Assembly (NCBI GenBank): GCA_946221915.1
Contig: CAMIKG010000010.1
Coordinates: 1-64,000 of the forward strand
DNA from: an uncultured Erwinia sp.
Lineage (GTDB): Bacteria; Pseudomonadota; Gammaproteobacteria; Enterobacterales; Enterobacteriaceae
DNA length: 64,000 nucleotides
Direction of reading: 5' to 3'
In this document: in pieces, positions 25,676-34,929 of the stretch
Layout of the letters: every line of letters starts with the position of its first letter
Numbering within the stretch: position 1 is the first letter of the stretch
Notes under the pieces: model-generated
Database searches by the model: none
What the model saw: only the letters and a program-made list of their open reading frames with translations
What the model was told of the DNA's origin: nothing
Made by a program: the position numbers and the translations under genes

Positions 25676-27351
25676 TGTTGCTCCGTACCTGATGCGGGTG
25701 TGGAAGAGGCCGCCTGCGCATCACGTTGCGCCTGCCGCCAGTTAACAAAACGCAGCCGGCCTAAGCGCCACATCACCCACAGCAGGGTGGTAAGCGCCAT
25801 CGCGGCTGTCAGTAAATAGGTGTCGTTATACGCCAGCACATTGGCCTGCAGGGTGGCGACGGTCTGCAGCTGTGAAGTGCTCTGGGCACTCAGCAGCGTG
25901 CTGTCACCCATGTAACTGTTAAACAGCGCACTGTACTGGCTGAGCCGCTCGGTGACATTCGGGTCGAGCAGCGACAGCTGATCGCCCAGCAGGCTGGAGT
26001 GATATTTTTCGCGCCAGGTCTGGAACGTGCCGAGGATCGCCGACCCAATCAGTCCGCCGAGGTTCTGGCTCATTCCAAACAGCACCACAAAGCTCACCAG
26101 GTTTTGCGGCTGCGTCACCACGCCGCCAATCCCCAGCAGCATCGCAGGCGCGAGGAAAAAGGCGCTGCTGAAACCGAGCAGGAACTGGCTGAGCAGCATA
26201 TTTTCCGGCCGGGTCAGCGGGTTAGACTGCGCATCCATCAGCGAGGCAATCATCATAATGATTAGCGAAGTGACAATCGGCCAGTTCAGCTTGCCCGGTT
26301 TAATCGTCAGCGCACTGGCGGCAATGCCCAGCACAATCCCGGCGATAATCGCCAGCGCCAGATTACGCATCTGGTCGTTTTGCAGGCCAATCTGCTGCAG
26401 AAAACCAATCGCGCCGGTGTTCTGCTCCGCCAGCATAATGCGCATCATAATCATCACGATACCGAGGCGCACAATCGAGCCACTGCCCAGCCAGCGGGTG
26501 TTGATTAACGGATTGCTACGGTTATGCTCAATCACGAACGCCGCCACGATCAACACCAGCGCCAGCGCCAGACAGATGCCGAGCCAGGGGGTGCTGAACC
26601 ACCACTCAATGCGTCCCAGCGACAGCACGCCGCACAGCAGCGCCATGCCAGGGGCCAGCAGAATAAAGGTGAGGAAATCCATTTTTTCAAACACTTCACG
26701 GCGGTCGCCGGGCGGCAATTTCAGCAGCAGTACACAGCCGAGCGCCACCAGCGCCAGTCCCAGCTCAAACAGATACAGGCCGCGCCACTCGTCCAGCTGC
26801 AGCAGTTCGGTGGAGAACAGCCGCGCCAGCGGGATCGCCAGCTGCGAAGCGCAGATACCAATGGTCAGCGCTTTCAGCCGGTGTTTCGCCGGCCACGCCT
26901 GGATCTGGTAATAGATGCCGAGTGAACTGAGCGCCGCGCCGACCATGCCGTGCGCGGCACGCACGATAATCGCCGAGTTGAGATCGTTGGCAAACAGATG
27001 GAAAAATGCCACCAGCACATAAAGCACCAGGAAGGCTTCGGTAAAAATACGCAGGCCAAACTGCTGGCGGAACTTCACCAGCAGTAAGTTAATCGAGATA
27101 TTGCCCATCACGTACACGGCGGGCAGCCAGGCGATCTCATTGGAGTACGCGCCGAAAGTGCCCTGCAGATTGGTCAGATTAGCGGTCACCAGCGCGTTGC
27201 TCAGCGCGCCGGTAAGGGAGATCAGCAGCCCAATCAGACCGAAGGCTATGCGCTTATGACCCGGATGAAGCGGCGTTGACGGCGAGCCGAGCAGCATCGG
27301 TTTTTCATGCGGTTGCCAGTCACGCGGCGCGTAAGGACTCTGTTTAGCCAC
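25672..27351 (-). CDS. EmrB-like DHA2 multidrug transporter (MFS)
   Basis: A 559-residue, 14-helix drug:proton antiporter and first gene of the efflux operon. The hydrophilic N-terminus (about 30 residues) precedes helix 1 (ALSNALVTANLTNLQG). The loop between helices 2 and 3 reads RQQFGLRIF. The start is GTG at 27351, with GGGG about 9 bases upstream; no better ATG exists before helix 1 except Met19. A TATAAT element lies about 105 bp upstream. Substrates cannot be read from sequence. Confidence 0.9.
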   Translation of the reverse strand: MAKQSPYAPRDWQPHEKPMLLGSPSTPLHPGHKRIAFGLIGLLISLTGALSNALVTANLTNLQGTFGAYSNEIAWLPAVYVMGNISINLLLVKFRQQFGLRIFTEAFLVLYVLVAFFHLFANDLNSAIIVRAAHGMVGAALSSLGIYYQIQAWPAKHRLKALTIGICASQLAIPLARLFSTELLQLDEWRGLYLFELGLALVALGCVLLLKLPPGDRREVFEKMDFLTFILLAPGMALLCGVLSLGRIEWWFSTPWLGICLALALVLIVAAFVIEHNRSNPLINTRWLGSGSIVRLGIVMIMMRIMLAEQNTGAIGFLQQIGLQNDQMRNLALAIIAGIVLGIAASALTIKPGKLNWPIVTSLIIMMIASLMDAQSNPLTRPENMLLSQFLLGFSSAFFLAPAMLLGIGGVVTQPQNLVSFVVLFGMSQNLGGLIGSAILGTFQTWREKYHSSLLGDQLSLLDPNVTERLSQYSALFNSYMGDSTLLSAQSTSQLQTVATLQANVLAYNDTYLLTAAMALTTLLWVMWRLGRLRFVNWRQAQRDAQAASSTPASGTEQQ

Positions 27352-27456
27352 GTCGATTTGCCCCGCTGTTTGCCCTTATTGGTTGCGGCAATCCCTGCTG
27401 CGTCACATGCAGTTCCTGTTCATTATTATTAGGCTCATAACTAATTCTCAGACCGG

Positions 27457-27485
27457 ATTATACGCAAGGTTAAAAGTAGCAGGAA
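27457..27485 (-). promoter_or_regulatory. Probable promoter of the efflux operon
   Basis: On the minus strand a perfect TATAAT (27457-27462) follows a weak -35 (TTCCTG) at 17-bp spacing. Just downstream an imperfect palindrome (CTCATAACT...CTCAG) resembles a MarR-type site. The supporting evidence is modest. Confidence 0.4.
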
Positions 27486-27649
27486 AGAGCTGTAGCCCTC
27501 TATTTTTGTGCAAAAAGTTGCATATCGCGTCGCAGGTTTAACGCTCTGCCCCGATGTCGCTCAAACAATAAACTGGCGCTGTCCAGGTAAACCTTGTATT
27601 GATGGCTGTGCCCCTCCCCCTGCTCATTATGTTCTGACGAGTGTTAAAA
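27486..27649. other. Non-coding part of the efflux/gldA divergent region
   Basis: The 442-bp region 27352-27793 between the efflux operon and gldA carries the promoter and CRP site listed separately. In this central part I see no open frame, RNA gene or repeat that I can support. Confidence 0.5.
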
Positions 27650-27665
27650 CGTGACTCTGGTCACA
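27650..27665. promoter_or_regulatory. CRP-type site upstream of gldA
   Basis: CGTGACTCTGGTCACA matches the CRP consensus TGTGA-N6-TCACA in nine of ten positions. It lies about 130 bp upstream of gldA, which suggests catabolite control of glycerol dehydrogenase. Confidence 0.6.
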
Positions 27666-27793
27666 AAACATCCCCGTAAAACTCCCGTCTTATAGATGCT
27701 CACTTTTCGCTCACGTTGTTTTGCGGTACAAAACCAGTTAGTAAGCTAATTAACTGATTCATGATTAACCCCCATTAGATAAGGACTAAGCTT

Positions 27794-28891
27794 ATGAGCA
27801 GATTCATTTTTTCTTCTCCAAGAAAATATGTTCAGGGTGCGGGTGTTCTGACGGAACTGGGTCAACAGATCAAAAGCAAAGGCAAACACGCACTGCTGAT
27901 CGCCGACGATGTGGTGTGGAAGATTGTTGGCGACAAGGCGACGCAGTCGCTGAAAGAAGCCGGTATTGAGTACAGCTACGAAAAATTTAACGGTGAAGCT
28001 TCGGTCGGTGAAATTAGCCGCCTGAGCAACATCGCCCTCAGCCAGGGTGCTGATATGGTGGTAGGGCTGGGCGGCGGTAAAACGCTGGATACGGTGAAAG
28101 CGGTGGCCGACGAGCGTAAGGTGCCGGTGATCATTGTACCGACCACCGCCTCCACCGACGCACCTTGCAGCGCGTTATCGGTGATCTACAGCGATAAAGG
28201 CGTATTCGAAAGCTATCGTTTCTACGACAAAAACCCGGACCTGGTGCTGGTGGATACCTGGGTTTGCGCGCAGGCCCCTGCCCGGCTGTTTGCCTCCGGT
28301 ATTGCCGATGGCCTCGCCACTTACGTTGAAGCCCAGGCGGTGTTGCGCACCCACAGCTTATCGATGGTCAGCGGCACGCCAACTATCGCCGGGGTGGCGA
28401 TTGCCCGCGCCTGTGAAGAAACGCTGCTCACCTGGGGCTTCAGCGCCTTTAAAGCGGTGCAGGAAAAACGCGTGACGCCTGCCGTGGAAGCGGTGGTGGA
28501 AGCCAATACCCTGCTGTCCGGTCTCGGCTTTGAGAATGGCGGTCTGGCGGGTGCGCATGCGATTCATAACGGCTTTACCGCCATTGATGGCGATATCCAT
28601 CATCTGACGCACGGCGAAAAAGTGGCTTACGGCACGCTGACTCAGATGCTGCTGGAGCAACGTCCGGACGCTGAGATCGAGAAATATATCCGTTTCTACC
28701 GCAGCATCGGCATGCCGACCACGCTGGCGGAAGTGCATCTGGATAAAGAGCCGTGGGAGAACCTGGTGAAAATCGGCGCGCTGGCGAACAGCGACGGCGA
28801 TACGCTGCGCAACCTCAACCCGGCGCTCAGCCCGGAAGAAGTCGCCAGCGCACTGATTGGTGTCGATGCGTTCAGTAAAACCATCAAATAA
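27794..28891 (+). CDS. gldA: NAD-dependent glycerol dehydrogenase GldA
   Basis: A 365-residue iron-type (group III) alcohol dehydrogenase that oxidises glycerol to dihydroxyacetone. The NAD site GGGKTLD is at 93-99 and the metal ligands are Asp172 (SGIADG), His255 (GAHAIHNG) and His273 (HLTHGEK). Length matches E. coli GldA (367). It is monocistronic: a strong terminator follows immediately. A ribosome site AAGGA precedes the ATG. Confidence 0.96.
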   Translation: MSRFIFSSPRKYVQGAGVLTELGQQIKSKGKHALLIADDVVWKIVGDKATQSLKEAGIEYSYEKFNGEASVGEISRLSNIALSQGADMVVGLGGGKTLDTVKAVADERKVPVIIVPTTASTDAPCSALSVIYSDKGVFESYRFYDKNPDLVLVDTWVCAQAPARLFASGIADGLATYVEAQAVLRTHSLSMVSGTPTIAGVAIARACEETLLTWGFSAFKAVQEKRVTPAVEAVVEANTLLSGLGFENGGLAGAHAIHNGFTAIDGDIHHLTHGEKVAYGTLTQMLLEQRPDAEIEKYIRFYRSIGMPTTLAEVHLDKEPWENLVKIGALANSDGDTLRNLNPALSPEEVASALIGVDAFSKTIK

Positions 28892-28902
28892 ACACCACGT
28901 CT

Positions 28903-28935
28903 GCGTGCTGGTGTTGCGCGCCAGCACGCTTTTTT
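28903..28935 (+). terminator. Rho-independent terminator of gldA
   Basis: The stem GCGTGCTGG (28903-28911) and CCAGCACGC (28921-28929) with a 9-base loop is followed by a T-run. It starts 11 bp after the gldA stop. Confidence 0.9.
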
Positions 28936-28950
28936 ACCGTTTTTCAGGCA

Positions 28951-28975
28951 GAAAAAAACCGCCTTGCGGCGGTTA
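28951..28975 (-). terminator. Minus-strand rho-independent terminator
   Basis: On the minus strand AACCGCCG and CGGCGGTT-type arms around a CAAG loop are followed by a run of T (seen as AAAAAAA on the plus strand). It would stop transcripts coming from the AraC-type gene about 410 bp away. Confidence 0.75.
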
Positions 28976-29386
28976 CGACATTACTACATATTGCTTTAGT
29001 TTATCTGGCTGCATCCCGCCGGTTACACGCTGCGGATATCATCATTATGTGCAGAGCGCTCAGTACGGGCGATGACTAAAACCCTTTCAGTTATAAGCCA
29101 TCAGCAATGGCGCGCATCCTATCATGTGACTCTGCCGGTTTCAAACCCTTTCGAAGACTAAGGCTTCTGCCTGCGCACAATTGTCCACCTTTGCACCACG
29201 CGCGTGCTTTAATGCTATATTGCGCAGGCGCTGGCATTGATGAGTGGAGCTTAACATGGATTACCGCGAGCAAATTTTAACTATTCTTCACACTACCCCG
29301 GAATCGCGCGTCACCATAAGGTGCGCGGGTGTCCGGTACTGGCCGGGCGCAATCTGCCACTGCGGCGTTGCCGGCAGCCGCACTTA
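28976..29386. other. Mostly non-coding region with a possible short open frame
   Basis: No recognisable gene. A plus-strand frame from ATG 29256 to 29444 (62 residues, MDYREQILTILHTTPE start) has a good GGAG ribosome site 7 bases upstream and a TATATT -10-like element at about 29215. However, its second half has no protein character, it reads through the 3' end of the AraC-type gene, and it resembles nothing I know. It may be the 5' remnant of a decayed gene. Confidence 0.35.
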
Positions 29387-30331
29387 TTACGCCACTGAAC
29401 GCTGCCTTTCCTGCGAAGGCGAACGCCCAAACAACTGCTTATAACAGGTGGCAAAATGGTTGCTGCTGGCGAAGCCGCAGAGAAAAGCAATATCGGTAAT
29501 ACTGGCGTCACTGGTGCGCAGTTTTTCGCGCGCCGCGACCAGCCGTAAGCGACGCAGAAAACTCTCCGGCGTCATACCGGTCATCTCTTTCATCTGGCGA
29601 TGGATAGTGCGCCGCGTCAGCAGAAAAGCCTGCCCTGCCGTCTCCCAGTCAATCTCATCAAAACAGTTCTCCTGCAGCCAGGCGATCAGCTGATACAGCT
29701 TGTAGTGGGTATGGCCGCGGCTGAGGGTGTGCGCACTGCGCATGATGGTCACAATCAGCTGAAGAAACAGCGCCTCCTGCTGCGCCTGCGCTATGGGGTC
29801 GCACTCCTGTGAGATTGCCGTCAGCTGCTGCGCCAGCTGCAGGCACCCCTCACGCTGTTCTGGCAACAGCCAGCACGGCTGCTGCGCCGTCGCGGGACAC
29901 AGATTATGCAGCAGCGGATCGATATTGCTGAGGAAGTGAAATTTTTTCTGCTTATTGATCAACACATTGGTGAGTTTCAGGCTGCCCAGCTCATCATAGC
30001 AGTGGCGATCGCCAGCATGGACATAAAACACATCGCCCTGCTGGATATAACAGGGTTTGCCATTCAGCACATGCAGACCATGGCCACGCTCCACCAGCAC
30101 CAGCTCATCAAATTCATGGCAGTGTTGCTGATCGTTACCTTCGGGATCGCTGGGATAGAGCGCGAACTGATCATCGCTGCGCGCGAAATACTCATCAATA
30201 TGCAGTTTGTACACCGACGTCACTTTCTGGTTTGCGCAAAGTCTTCGTACCATAAGCCATTGTTTTTGCGTCTGCCAGCGCAGCGGAGAAAAGTGTGATG
30301 CCAGTACGCAGAATCTTTCCGCCAGTGACAT
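29387..30331 (-). CDS. AraC-family regulator with cupin domain (RhaR/RhaS-like)
   Basis: A 314-residue regulator. The N-terminal cupin (HCHEFDELVLVERGHGLHVLNG, then GDVFYVHAGDRHCY) closely follows the RhaR sensory domain pattern. The C-terminal double HTH ends in ITDIAFLCGFASSNHFATCYKQLFGRSP. It is divergent from the rhamnosidase and transporter genes, which it probably activates in response to rhamnose or a rhamnoside. An internal ATG at 30253 would give 288 residues, nearer the RhaR length, and leave more promoter space; neither start has a clear ribosome site. Confidence 0.85.
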   Translation of the reverse strand: MSLAERFCVLASHFSPLRWQTQKQWLMVRRLCANQKVTSVYKLHIDEYFARSDDQFALYPSDPEGNDQQHCHEFDELVLVERGHGLHVLNGKPCYIQQGDVFYVHAGDRHCYDELGSLKLTNVLINKQKKFHFLSNIDPLLHNLCPATAQQPCWLLPEQREGCLQLAQQLTAISQECDPIAQAQQEALFLQLIVTIMRSAHTLSRGHTHYKLYQLIAWLQENCFDEIDWETAGQAFLLTRRTIHRQMKEMTGMTPESFLRRLRLVAAREKLRTSDASITDIAFLCGFASSNHFATCYKQLFGRSPSQERQRSVA

Positions 30332-30417
30332 CCACCGCGCTTTATTGGCAAGCGCAGAAACGCTGCTGACGCCACGCCGGGTTTACTCTCTGCTTTATTT
30401 GCATGAGGAGAGCAGGC

Positions 30418-31980
30418 ATGACCCAGGGATTTCAGCAATCAGACCAGCATAACACCCTGCGCCGCGATGATTTTCTGCAGCAGGCGCAGCAGCTGGAACC
30501 GCAGCTGCACCGCACGCCGCATCCCCCGCGCGGCGAAGTGCTGCTGACGGCAGATGCACAGCATCCGCATGGCTGGCGTCCCGCGCCAGGCAGGACGCTG
30601 GCGCAGCTGGAAGCGCAGCGCTTTAACGCTGGTGATGAGTTTATTCTCGATCTTGGCACTCATTGTGTCGGTTATCTGCAACTGGAGTGTGCCGCCGTCG
30701 GCAGCCCGCAGGATGCTCCCGCCCATCTGCAGTTTATTTTTGGCGAAACCAGCGCCGAAGTGGCGGAGGATTTCGCCGATTATCAGGGCTGGCTGAGCAG
30801 CAGCTGGCTGCAGCAGGAAGATTGTTACCTGGATGTCTTGCCCGCCACGCTGGCGCTGCCACGACGTTACTGCTGCCGATTTATCAAAATTCGCGTGGTC
30901 GCCACCTCCCTCAAATTCGGCGTACAGCTGTCGGGCATCCGTTTTACCTGCGTCACATCAGCGGGCGAACTGCCCGCCCGCCAGCGCTTCAGCGATCCGC
31001 TGCTGGCGCAAATTGATGACATCAGTATTCTGACGCTGAAAAACTGTATGCAGTCGGTGTTTGAAGATGGCCCGAAACGCGACCGCCGCCTGTGGCTGGG
31101 CGACCTGCGTCTGCAGGCGCTGGTCAATTACGCTACCTTCCGCCAGAACGATTTGGTGAAACGCTGTCTGTATCTGTTTGCTGGCGTAGCGCGCGCAGAT
31201 GGCATGGTGACGGCCAACGTCTTTATCCAGCCAGAGGTGGTGGCGGATGACACGTATCTGACGGATTATTCGCTGCTGTTTATCGCCACTCTGGCGGACT
31301 ACTACGCCAGCAGCGGCGATCTCGCCTGCGTGCAGGCATTATGGCCCACCGCCTGGCGTCAGGCGGAACTGGCGCTGGAACGGCTCGATGCACGCGGCCT
31401 GCTGGCCGACAGCGACGAATGGTGGGCGTTTATCGACTGGCATAGCGAGCTGAATAAGCAGGCCGCCGCGCAGGGAGTGCTGATTTACTGCCTGCAGAAA
31501 GCCCTGCCGCTGGCGGAAGTGGCGGAGACGGACAAGGTCGCTCCCCTCTCCGCCGCGCTGCAACGCCTGAAGGCAGCGGCCCTGCAACATCTCTGGCAGC
31601 AGGAGAGCGGCTTCTTTACCAGCGGCGCGGCCGGGCAAATCTCCTGGGCATCGCAAGTCTGGCTGGTGCTGGCAGATGTGGGCGATGCGGCGTTTCAGGC
31701 GGCACTGCTGGATCGCCTGCAAACCCATCCCCCGGCAATCCGGCTGCAGACGCCGTATATGATGCATCACTACATTGAGGCCCTGCTGAAATGTGGCATG
31801 CGCAGTACGGCGGAGGCGGAGATCAAAGCCTACTGGGGCGCGATGGCGCAACAGGGCGCCGACACCTTCTGGGAAGTGTTTGACCCGCAGCAGCCGCGCT
31901 TTTCCCCTTACGGCAGCGCGCTGATTAACAGTTATTGCCACGCCTGGAGCTGCACGCCAGCCTGGCTGTTACGGCAGTAA
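30418..31980 (+). CDS. Alpha-L-rhamnosidase-like glycoside hydrolase (GH78)
   Basis: A 520-residue protein matching the GH78 catalytic region: EDGPKRDRRLWLGDLRLQ corresponds to the acidic D/E-x-PKR-x-x-x-x-WxGD core of bacterial rhamnosidases, followed by an (alpha/alpha)6 barrel with many Trp. The N-terminal part (30-190) looks like a beta-sandwich. No signal peptide is present, so it acts in the cytosol on imported glycosides. It is shorter than most GH78 enzymes (700-1000). The ATG at 30418 sits 7 bases after AGGAG; the ATG at 30403 lies within that ribosome site. Confidence 0.8.
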   Translation: MTQGFQQSDQHNTLRRDDFLQQAQQLEPQLHRTPHPPRGEVLLTADAQHPHGWRPAPGRTLAQLEAQRFNAGDEFILDLGTHCVGYLQLECAAVGSPQDAPAHLQFIFGETSAEVAEDFADYQGWLSSSWLQQEDCYLDVLPATLALPRRYCCRFIKIRVVATSLKFGVQLSGIRFTCVTSAGELPARQRFSDPLLAQIDDISILTLKNCMQSVFEDGPKRDRRLWLGDLRLQALVNYATFRQNDLVKRCLYLFAGVARADGMVTANVFIQPEVVADDTYLTDYSLLFIATLADYYASSGDLACVQALWPTAWRQAELALERLDARGLLADSDEWWAFIDWHSELNKQAAAQGVLIYCLQKALPLAEVAETDKVAPLSAALQRLKAAALQHLWQQESGFFTSGAAGQISWASQVWLVLADVGDAAFQAALLDRLQTHPPAIRLQTPYMMHHYIEALLKCGMRSTAEAEIKAYWGAMAQQGADTFWEVFDPQQPRFSPYGSALINSYCHAWSCTPAWLLRQ

Positions 31981-32119
31981 CGAGGCGAGACAACATCATA
32001 AGCCCGGGGAATATGTACCATGGAGAGTACGGTCAGGCGTTAAGGATACAAATCGCGCCGTGCCGTTCTGCCCGTGTTGCCTGCCCCGGCACCGGAAAAA
32101 GAGAATAAGAGAGAACATC

Positions 32120-33520
32120 ATGACTTCTGGCGTTAATCTGTGGCAGCAACGGCTGGGATACGGCATTGCGGACTTCTCCTGCAATCTGGTCTGGCAGCTG
32201 ATCTCGCTGTATCTGATGTTTTTTTACACCGACATTATGGGTTTACCCGGCTACTACGCCGGGATCATGTTCCTCGTCACCCGGCTGGTGGATGGCGTCG
32301 CCGATGTGCTGATGGGGCTGGTGATTGACAATACCCGCACCCGCTGGGGCCGCTGCCGTCCGTGGCTGCTGATTGGCGCACTGCCGTTTGGCCTGCTGTG
32401 CGTACTGGCATTTTGGGTGCCGGATTTCTCGCTGACCGGTAAACTGGTGTATGCCTTTATCACCTATCTCTGCCTGTCATTCCTGTATACGCTGGTGAAT
32501 ATTCCCTTCTCCGCTATGCTGCCGTTCCTCACCAGCGACGCCAGAGAACGCACGGTGTTATCCACGGTGCGCATTATTCTTGGCTCACTCGGCTCGACGC
32601 TGGTGGCCGTGGCGACGCTGCCGCTGGTGAACAGCTTCGGCGCAGGCGATCAATCGCGCGGTTTCCTCTATACCGCGCTGCTGTTTGGCTGTATCGCCAG
32701 CTTCTTCCTGCTGCTCAGTTTTCGTTACGTGGAGGAGCGGGTGCAGGTCAGTCAGGCGCGCATGACGCTGAAAACCGCGTGGCAGGGACTGAAAGACAAT
32801 ACGCCGTGGAAAGTGTTCGCCATCAACATCTTCTTTATGTGGGGCGCGTATTTTCTGCAGACCGGGGCATTAATCTATTTCTTTACTTACCTGCCAGGGC
32901 ACAGCGGCATCACGGCACTCGCCGCCGGGATATCGACTTTTGTGCCGCTGCTCGGCACCCTCACCGTGCCGTGGCTGGCGGCGCGGATGAAGAAAATCCG
33001 TGTTTACCAGCTGGCCTGCGCGATCAACCTTGCTGGTATGTTGCTGATGATGGCGGGCGACAATATTCCCCTGCTGCTGGCCGGGGTGGCGGTTCTCTCT
33101 ATCGGCGCAGGCCAGCGCACCGCCATTTACTTTTCGATGCAGGCCGATCCGGTGGATTATGGCGAGTGGAAGAGCGGCATCAATACCGCCGGTATTCTCA
33201 CGTCAGTAAATGGTTTTCTCGGTAAAGTGGCGATGGCAGGCGCCGGGGCACTGACGGGGGCGCTGTTATCGGCGGGTGGTTATCTGGCGAATCAGCCCCA
33301 GAGCGACAGCGCACTGCTGGCGATCAAGGCCTGTTACCTGTATCTGCCTGCTGCGCTAATTTTACTGTCGATGCTGTGGATGGGCCGCTTTTATAAGCTG
33401 GACGGACAGTATGAGCAGATCCAGCGCGAACTGCATCTGCGGAAAGCAGCGGCGTCACCGGAACCGCAAGGGAATTCGCCTGCACCAGCGTTAATGGATC
33501 AGCCTGTTAACGCGAAGTAG
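32120..33520 (+). CDS. GPH-family rhamnoside/oligosaccharide symporter
   Basis: A 466-residue, 12-helix GPH transporter. It carries GIADFSCNLVWQLISLYLMFFYTD at helix 1, RLVDGVADVLMGLVIDNTRTRWGRCRPW in the helix 2-3 loop, and the family's DPVDYGEWKSG motif. It lies 139 bp after the GH78 gene and is probably co-transcribed, importing the rhamnoside that the hydrolase cleaves. Dickeya RhiT is a functional analogue in this family. The ATG at 32120 follows GAGAGAA. Confidence 0.88.
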   Translation: MTSGVNLWQQRLGYGIADFSCNLVWQLISLYLMFFYTDIMGLPGYYAGIMFLVTRLVDGVADVLMGLVIDNTRTRWGRCRPWLLIGALPFGLLCVLAFWVPDFSLTGKLVYAFITYLCLSFLYTLVNIPFSAMLPFLTSDARERTVLSTVRIILGSLGSTLVAVATLPLVNSFGAGDQSRGFLYTALLFGCIASFFLLLSFRYVEERVQVSQARMTLKTAWQGLKDNTPWKVFAINIFFMWGAYFLQTGALIYFFTYLPGHSGITALAAGISTFVPLLGTLTVPWLAARMKKIRVYQLACAINLAGMLLMMAGDNIPLLLAGVAVLSIGAGQRTAIYFSMQADPVDYGEWKSGINTAGILTSVNGFLGKVAMAGAGALTGALLSAGGYLANQPQSDSALLAIKACYLYLPAALILLSMLWMGRFYKLDGQYEQIQRELHLRKAAASPEPQGNSPAPALMDQPVNAK

Positions 33521-33714
33521 TCGCAGCTCTGGCGGAAAACATCAAATTGCCACCTGCGGCGGGATTGTTTAATTACATGACGAAAGGTAAGTGTTTTATA
33601 TTAAAAGCGCGTAACGCAATGCAGAAAAGAGATTTATTTAAAGAAAGTTTTAACATTGCTAATAAAAGCCGTTAGACTTAGCGCCTGCCCTTATTATCTA
33701 CACGGACTGACGAT

Positions 33715-34203
33715 TTGGTTACGCTGTTTCGCCTGTCACAACGCCGCCTGCCGGCAGTGATTGCCATTCTGGCGATTTTGCTGCTGTTTATCGCGCCAGA
33801 GGTATCGAAAACTCTGGAGCATCGGCGTGCCACTGGCAGCAGTGAAACCGTTCAGTCACAGCACCCGCAGATGCCCGTTACGGTGATGGCCGGGATGGAT
33901 CATAGCATGATGGATCACTGCGCGATGCATCAGACGCCAGCAACGCATCACGCCGCCGCCGACACGCACAGCGCCCATCATGCCGATAGTTCTGCGCCGG
34001 GCAGTGGTATGAGCATGATGGACGACCTCGCCTGTGGCTATTGTCTGTTTCTGCTGCATTTCCCGCTGCTGATGTGGATAGTTGTGGCGCTGATAGTACT
34101 GCTGCAGCTCACTTCCCGCACGCCACCGCTTCAAATTAATCCCCTCTTCCCTGCGACTTTCTTTGCGGGACTTTGTCAGCCCCGCGCGCCACCTGCCTGT
34201 TAA
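33715..34203 (+). CDS. DUF2946-like membrane protein with His/Met-rich loop
   Basis: A 162-residue protein with two hydrophobic segments (about 15-30 and 110-132). Between them is a His/Met-rich stretch (MDHSMMDHCAMH, THHAAADTHSAHH, GMSMMDD) and a CGYC motif. This arrangement is typical of DUF2946 proteins, which often sit beside copper genes. The stretch would bind Cu or Zn in the periplasm. The apparent start is TTG at 33715 with GGA about 9 bases upstream; no ATG fits. It lies 292 bp before the CopC gene on the same strand. Confidence 0.7.
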   Translation: MVTLFRLSQRRLPAVIAILAILLLFIAPEVSKTLEHRRATGSSETVQSQHPQMPVTVMAGMDHSMMDHCAMHQTPATHHAAADTHSAHHADSSAPGSGMSMMDDLACGYCLFLLHFPLLMWIVVALIVLLQLTSRTPPLQINPLFPATFFAGLCQPRAPPAC

Positions 34204-34231
34204 TTCCGGTATTGTTACAGTCACGATCTTA

Positions 34232-34249
34232 TTATCTTTAATAAGATAA
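34232..34249. promoter_or_regulatory. AT-rich palindrome before the copC gene
   Basis: TTATCTT and AAGATAA arms flank a 4-base centre. It lies 28 bp after the DUF2946-type gene and about 245 bp before copC. It may be an operator or weak terminator. I see nothing else certain in 34204-34494. Confidence 0.35.
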
Positions 34250-34494
34250 CAAAAATATAACATCGGGTGTTTTTCACCAGATTAGCCGTGCGCGAAATAA
34301 ATTGCGACGCAGCCTTTCTGTCGGCAGAAATTAAATCACCGCATGATGTCTGATATTTCAACGGTAACGATGCCGGTCGTAAACAACACCCGTGAATGTC
34401 GGGTTTTATAGCGCACTGAATACCACAGTAATCTCTGTTACGCCCCCACCTGACGCACGCGTCGGGAAATTTTACCGAACAAGGAGATATCACC

Positions 34495-34869
34495 ATGTTG
34501 CATCAGATGAAAAAAGCCCTTACTGTCGCCACCCTGCTCACCAGCGCCCTGTTGTCACAACAGGTGTTCGCCCACGCTCATCTCAGCGCGGCCGCGCCTG
34601 CGGATAAAGCCGAAGTGAGTGAAGCGCCGAAGGAAATTACCCTGACCTTTACTGAAGGGGTTGAGCCATCTTTCAGCGGCGTGAAAGTGACCGACAGCAA
34701 CGGCAAAGCCGTCGCAACCGGCAAAGCGGTGGCCGATAAAGCAGACAACAAAGTGCTGCGCGTGCCGTTGAGCAGCGATCTGACGCCGGGCAGCTATAAA
34801 GTTGAGTGGCATGTGCTGTCCGTCGACGGCCATAAGACCAAAGGCAATTACAGCTTTACCCGGAAGTAA
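34495..34869 (+). CDS. yobA: CopC/YobA-type periplasmic copper-binding protein
   Basis: A 124-residue secreted protein. The signal peptide ends at VFA-HAHL; the His directly after cleavage is the copper ligand conserved in CopC proteins. The C-terminal VEWHVLSVDGHKTKGNYSF carries the second conserved HxxSxDGH motif. An AAGGAG site 8 bases before the ATG at 34495 fixes the start. In E. coli yobA is followed by the copD-like yebZ; here no CopD gene follows. Confidence 0.9.
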   Translation: MLHQMKKALTVATLLTSALLSQQVFAHAHLSAAAPADKAEVSEAPKEITLTFTEGVEPSFSGVKVTDSNGKAVATGKAVADKADNKVLRVPLSSDLTPGSYKVEWHVLSVDGHKTKGNYSFTRK

Positions 34870-34879
34870 CCGGCACCAC

Positions 34880-34902
34880 GGGCGCAGCACAGCGCTGCGC
34901 CC
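34880..34902. terminator. GC-rich hairpin after copC
   Basis: The arms GGGCGCAG and CTGCGCCC enclose a 7-base loop, 10 bp after the copC stop. No T-run follows, so it may attenuate or protect mRNA instead of ending transcription. Confidence 0.5.
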
Positions 34903-34929
34903 GCAACGTTATCAGTAATGAGAGCAACC

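Noticed and set aside
27732..27753. CAGTTA/TAACTG inverted arms before gldA as an operator
   Set aside because: The arms are only 6 bp and AT-rich; too weak to support without comparison.
29120..29160. Possible tRNA T-arm (CCGGTTTCAAACCC)
   Set aside because: No acceptor stem, anticodon arm or D-arm can be folded around it.
29244..29444. Short plus-strand frame as a confident gene
   Set aside because: It has a good ribosome site but its second half overlaps the end of the AraC-type gene and lacks protein-like composition; it is kept only as a possible remnant.
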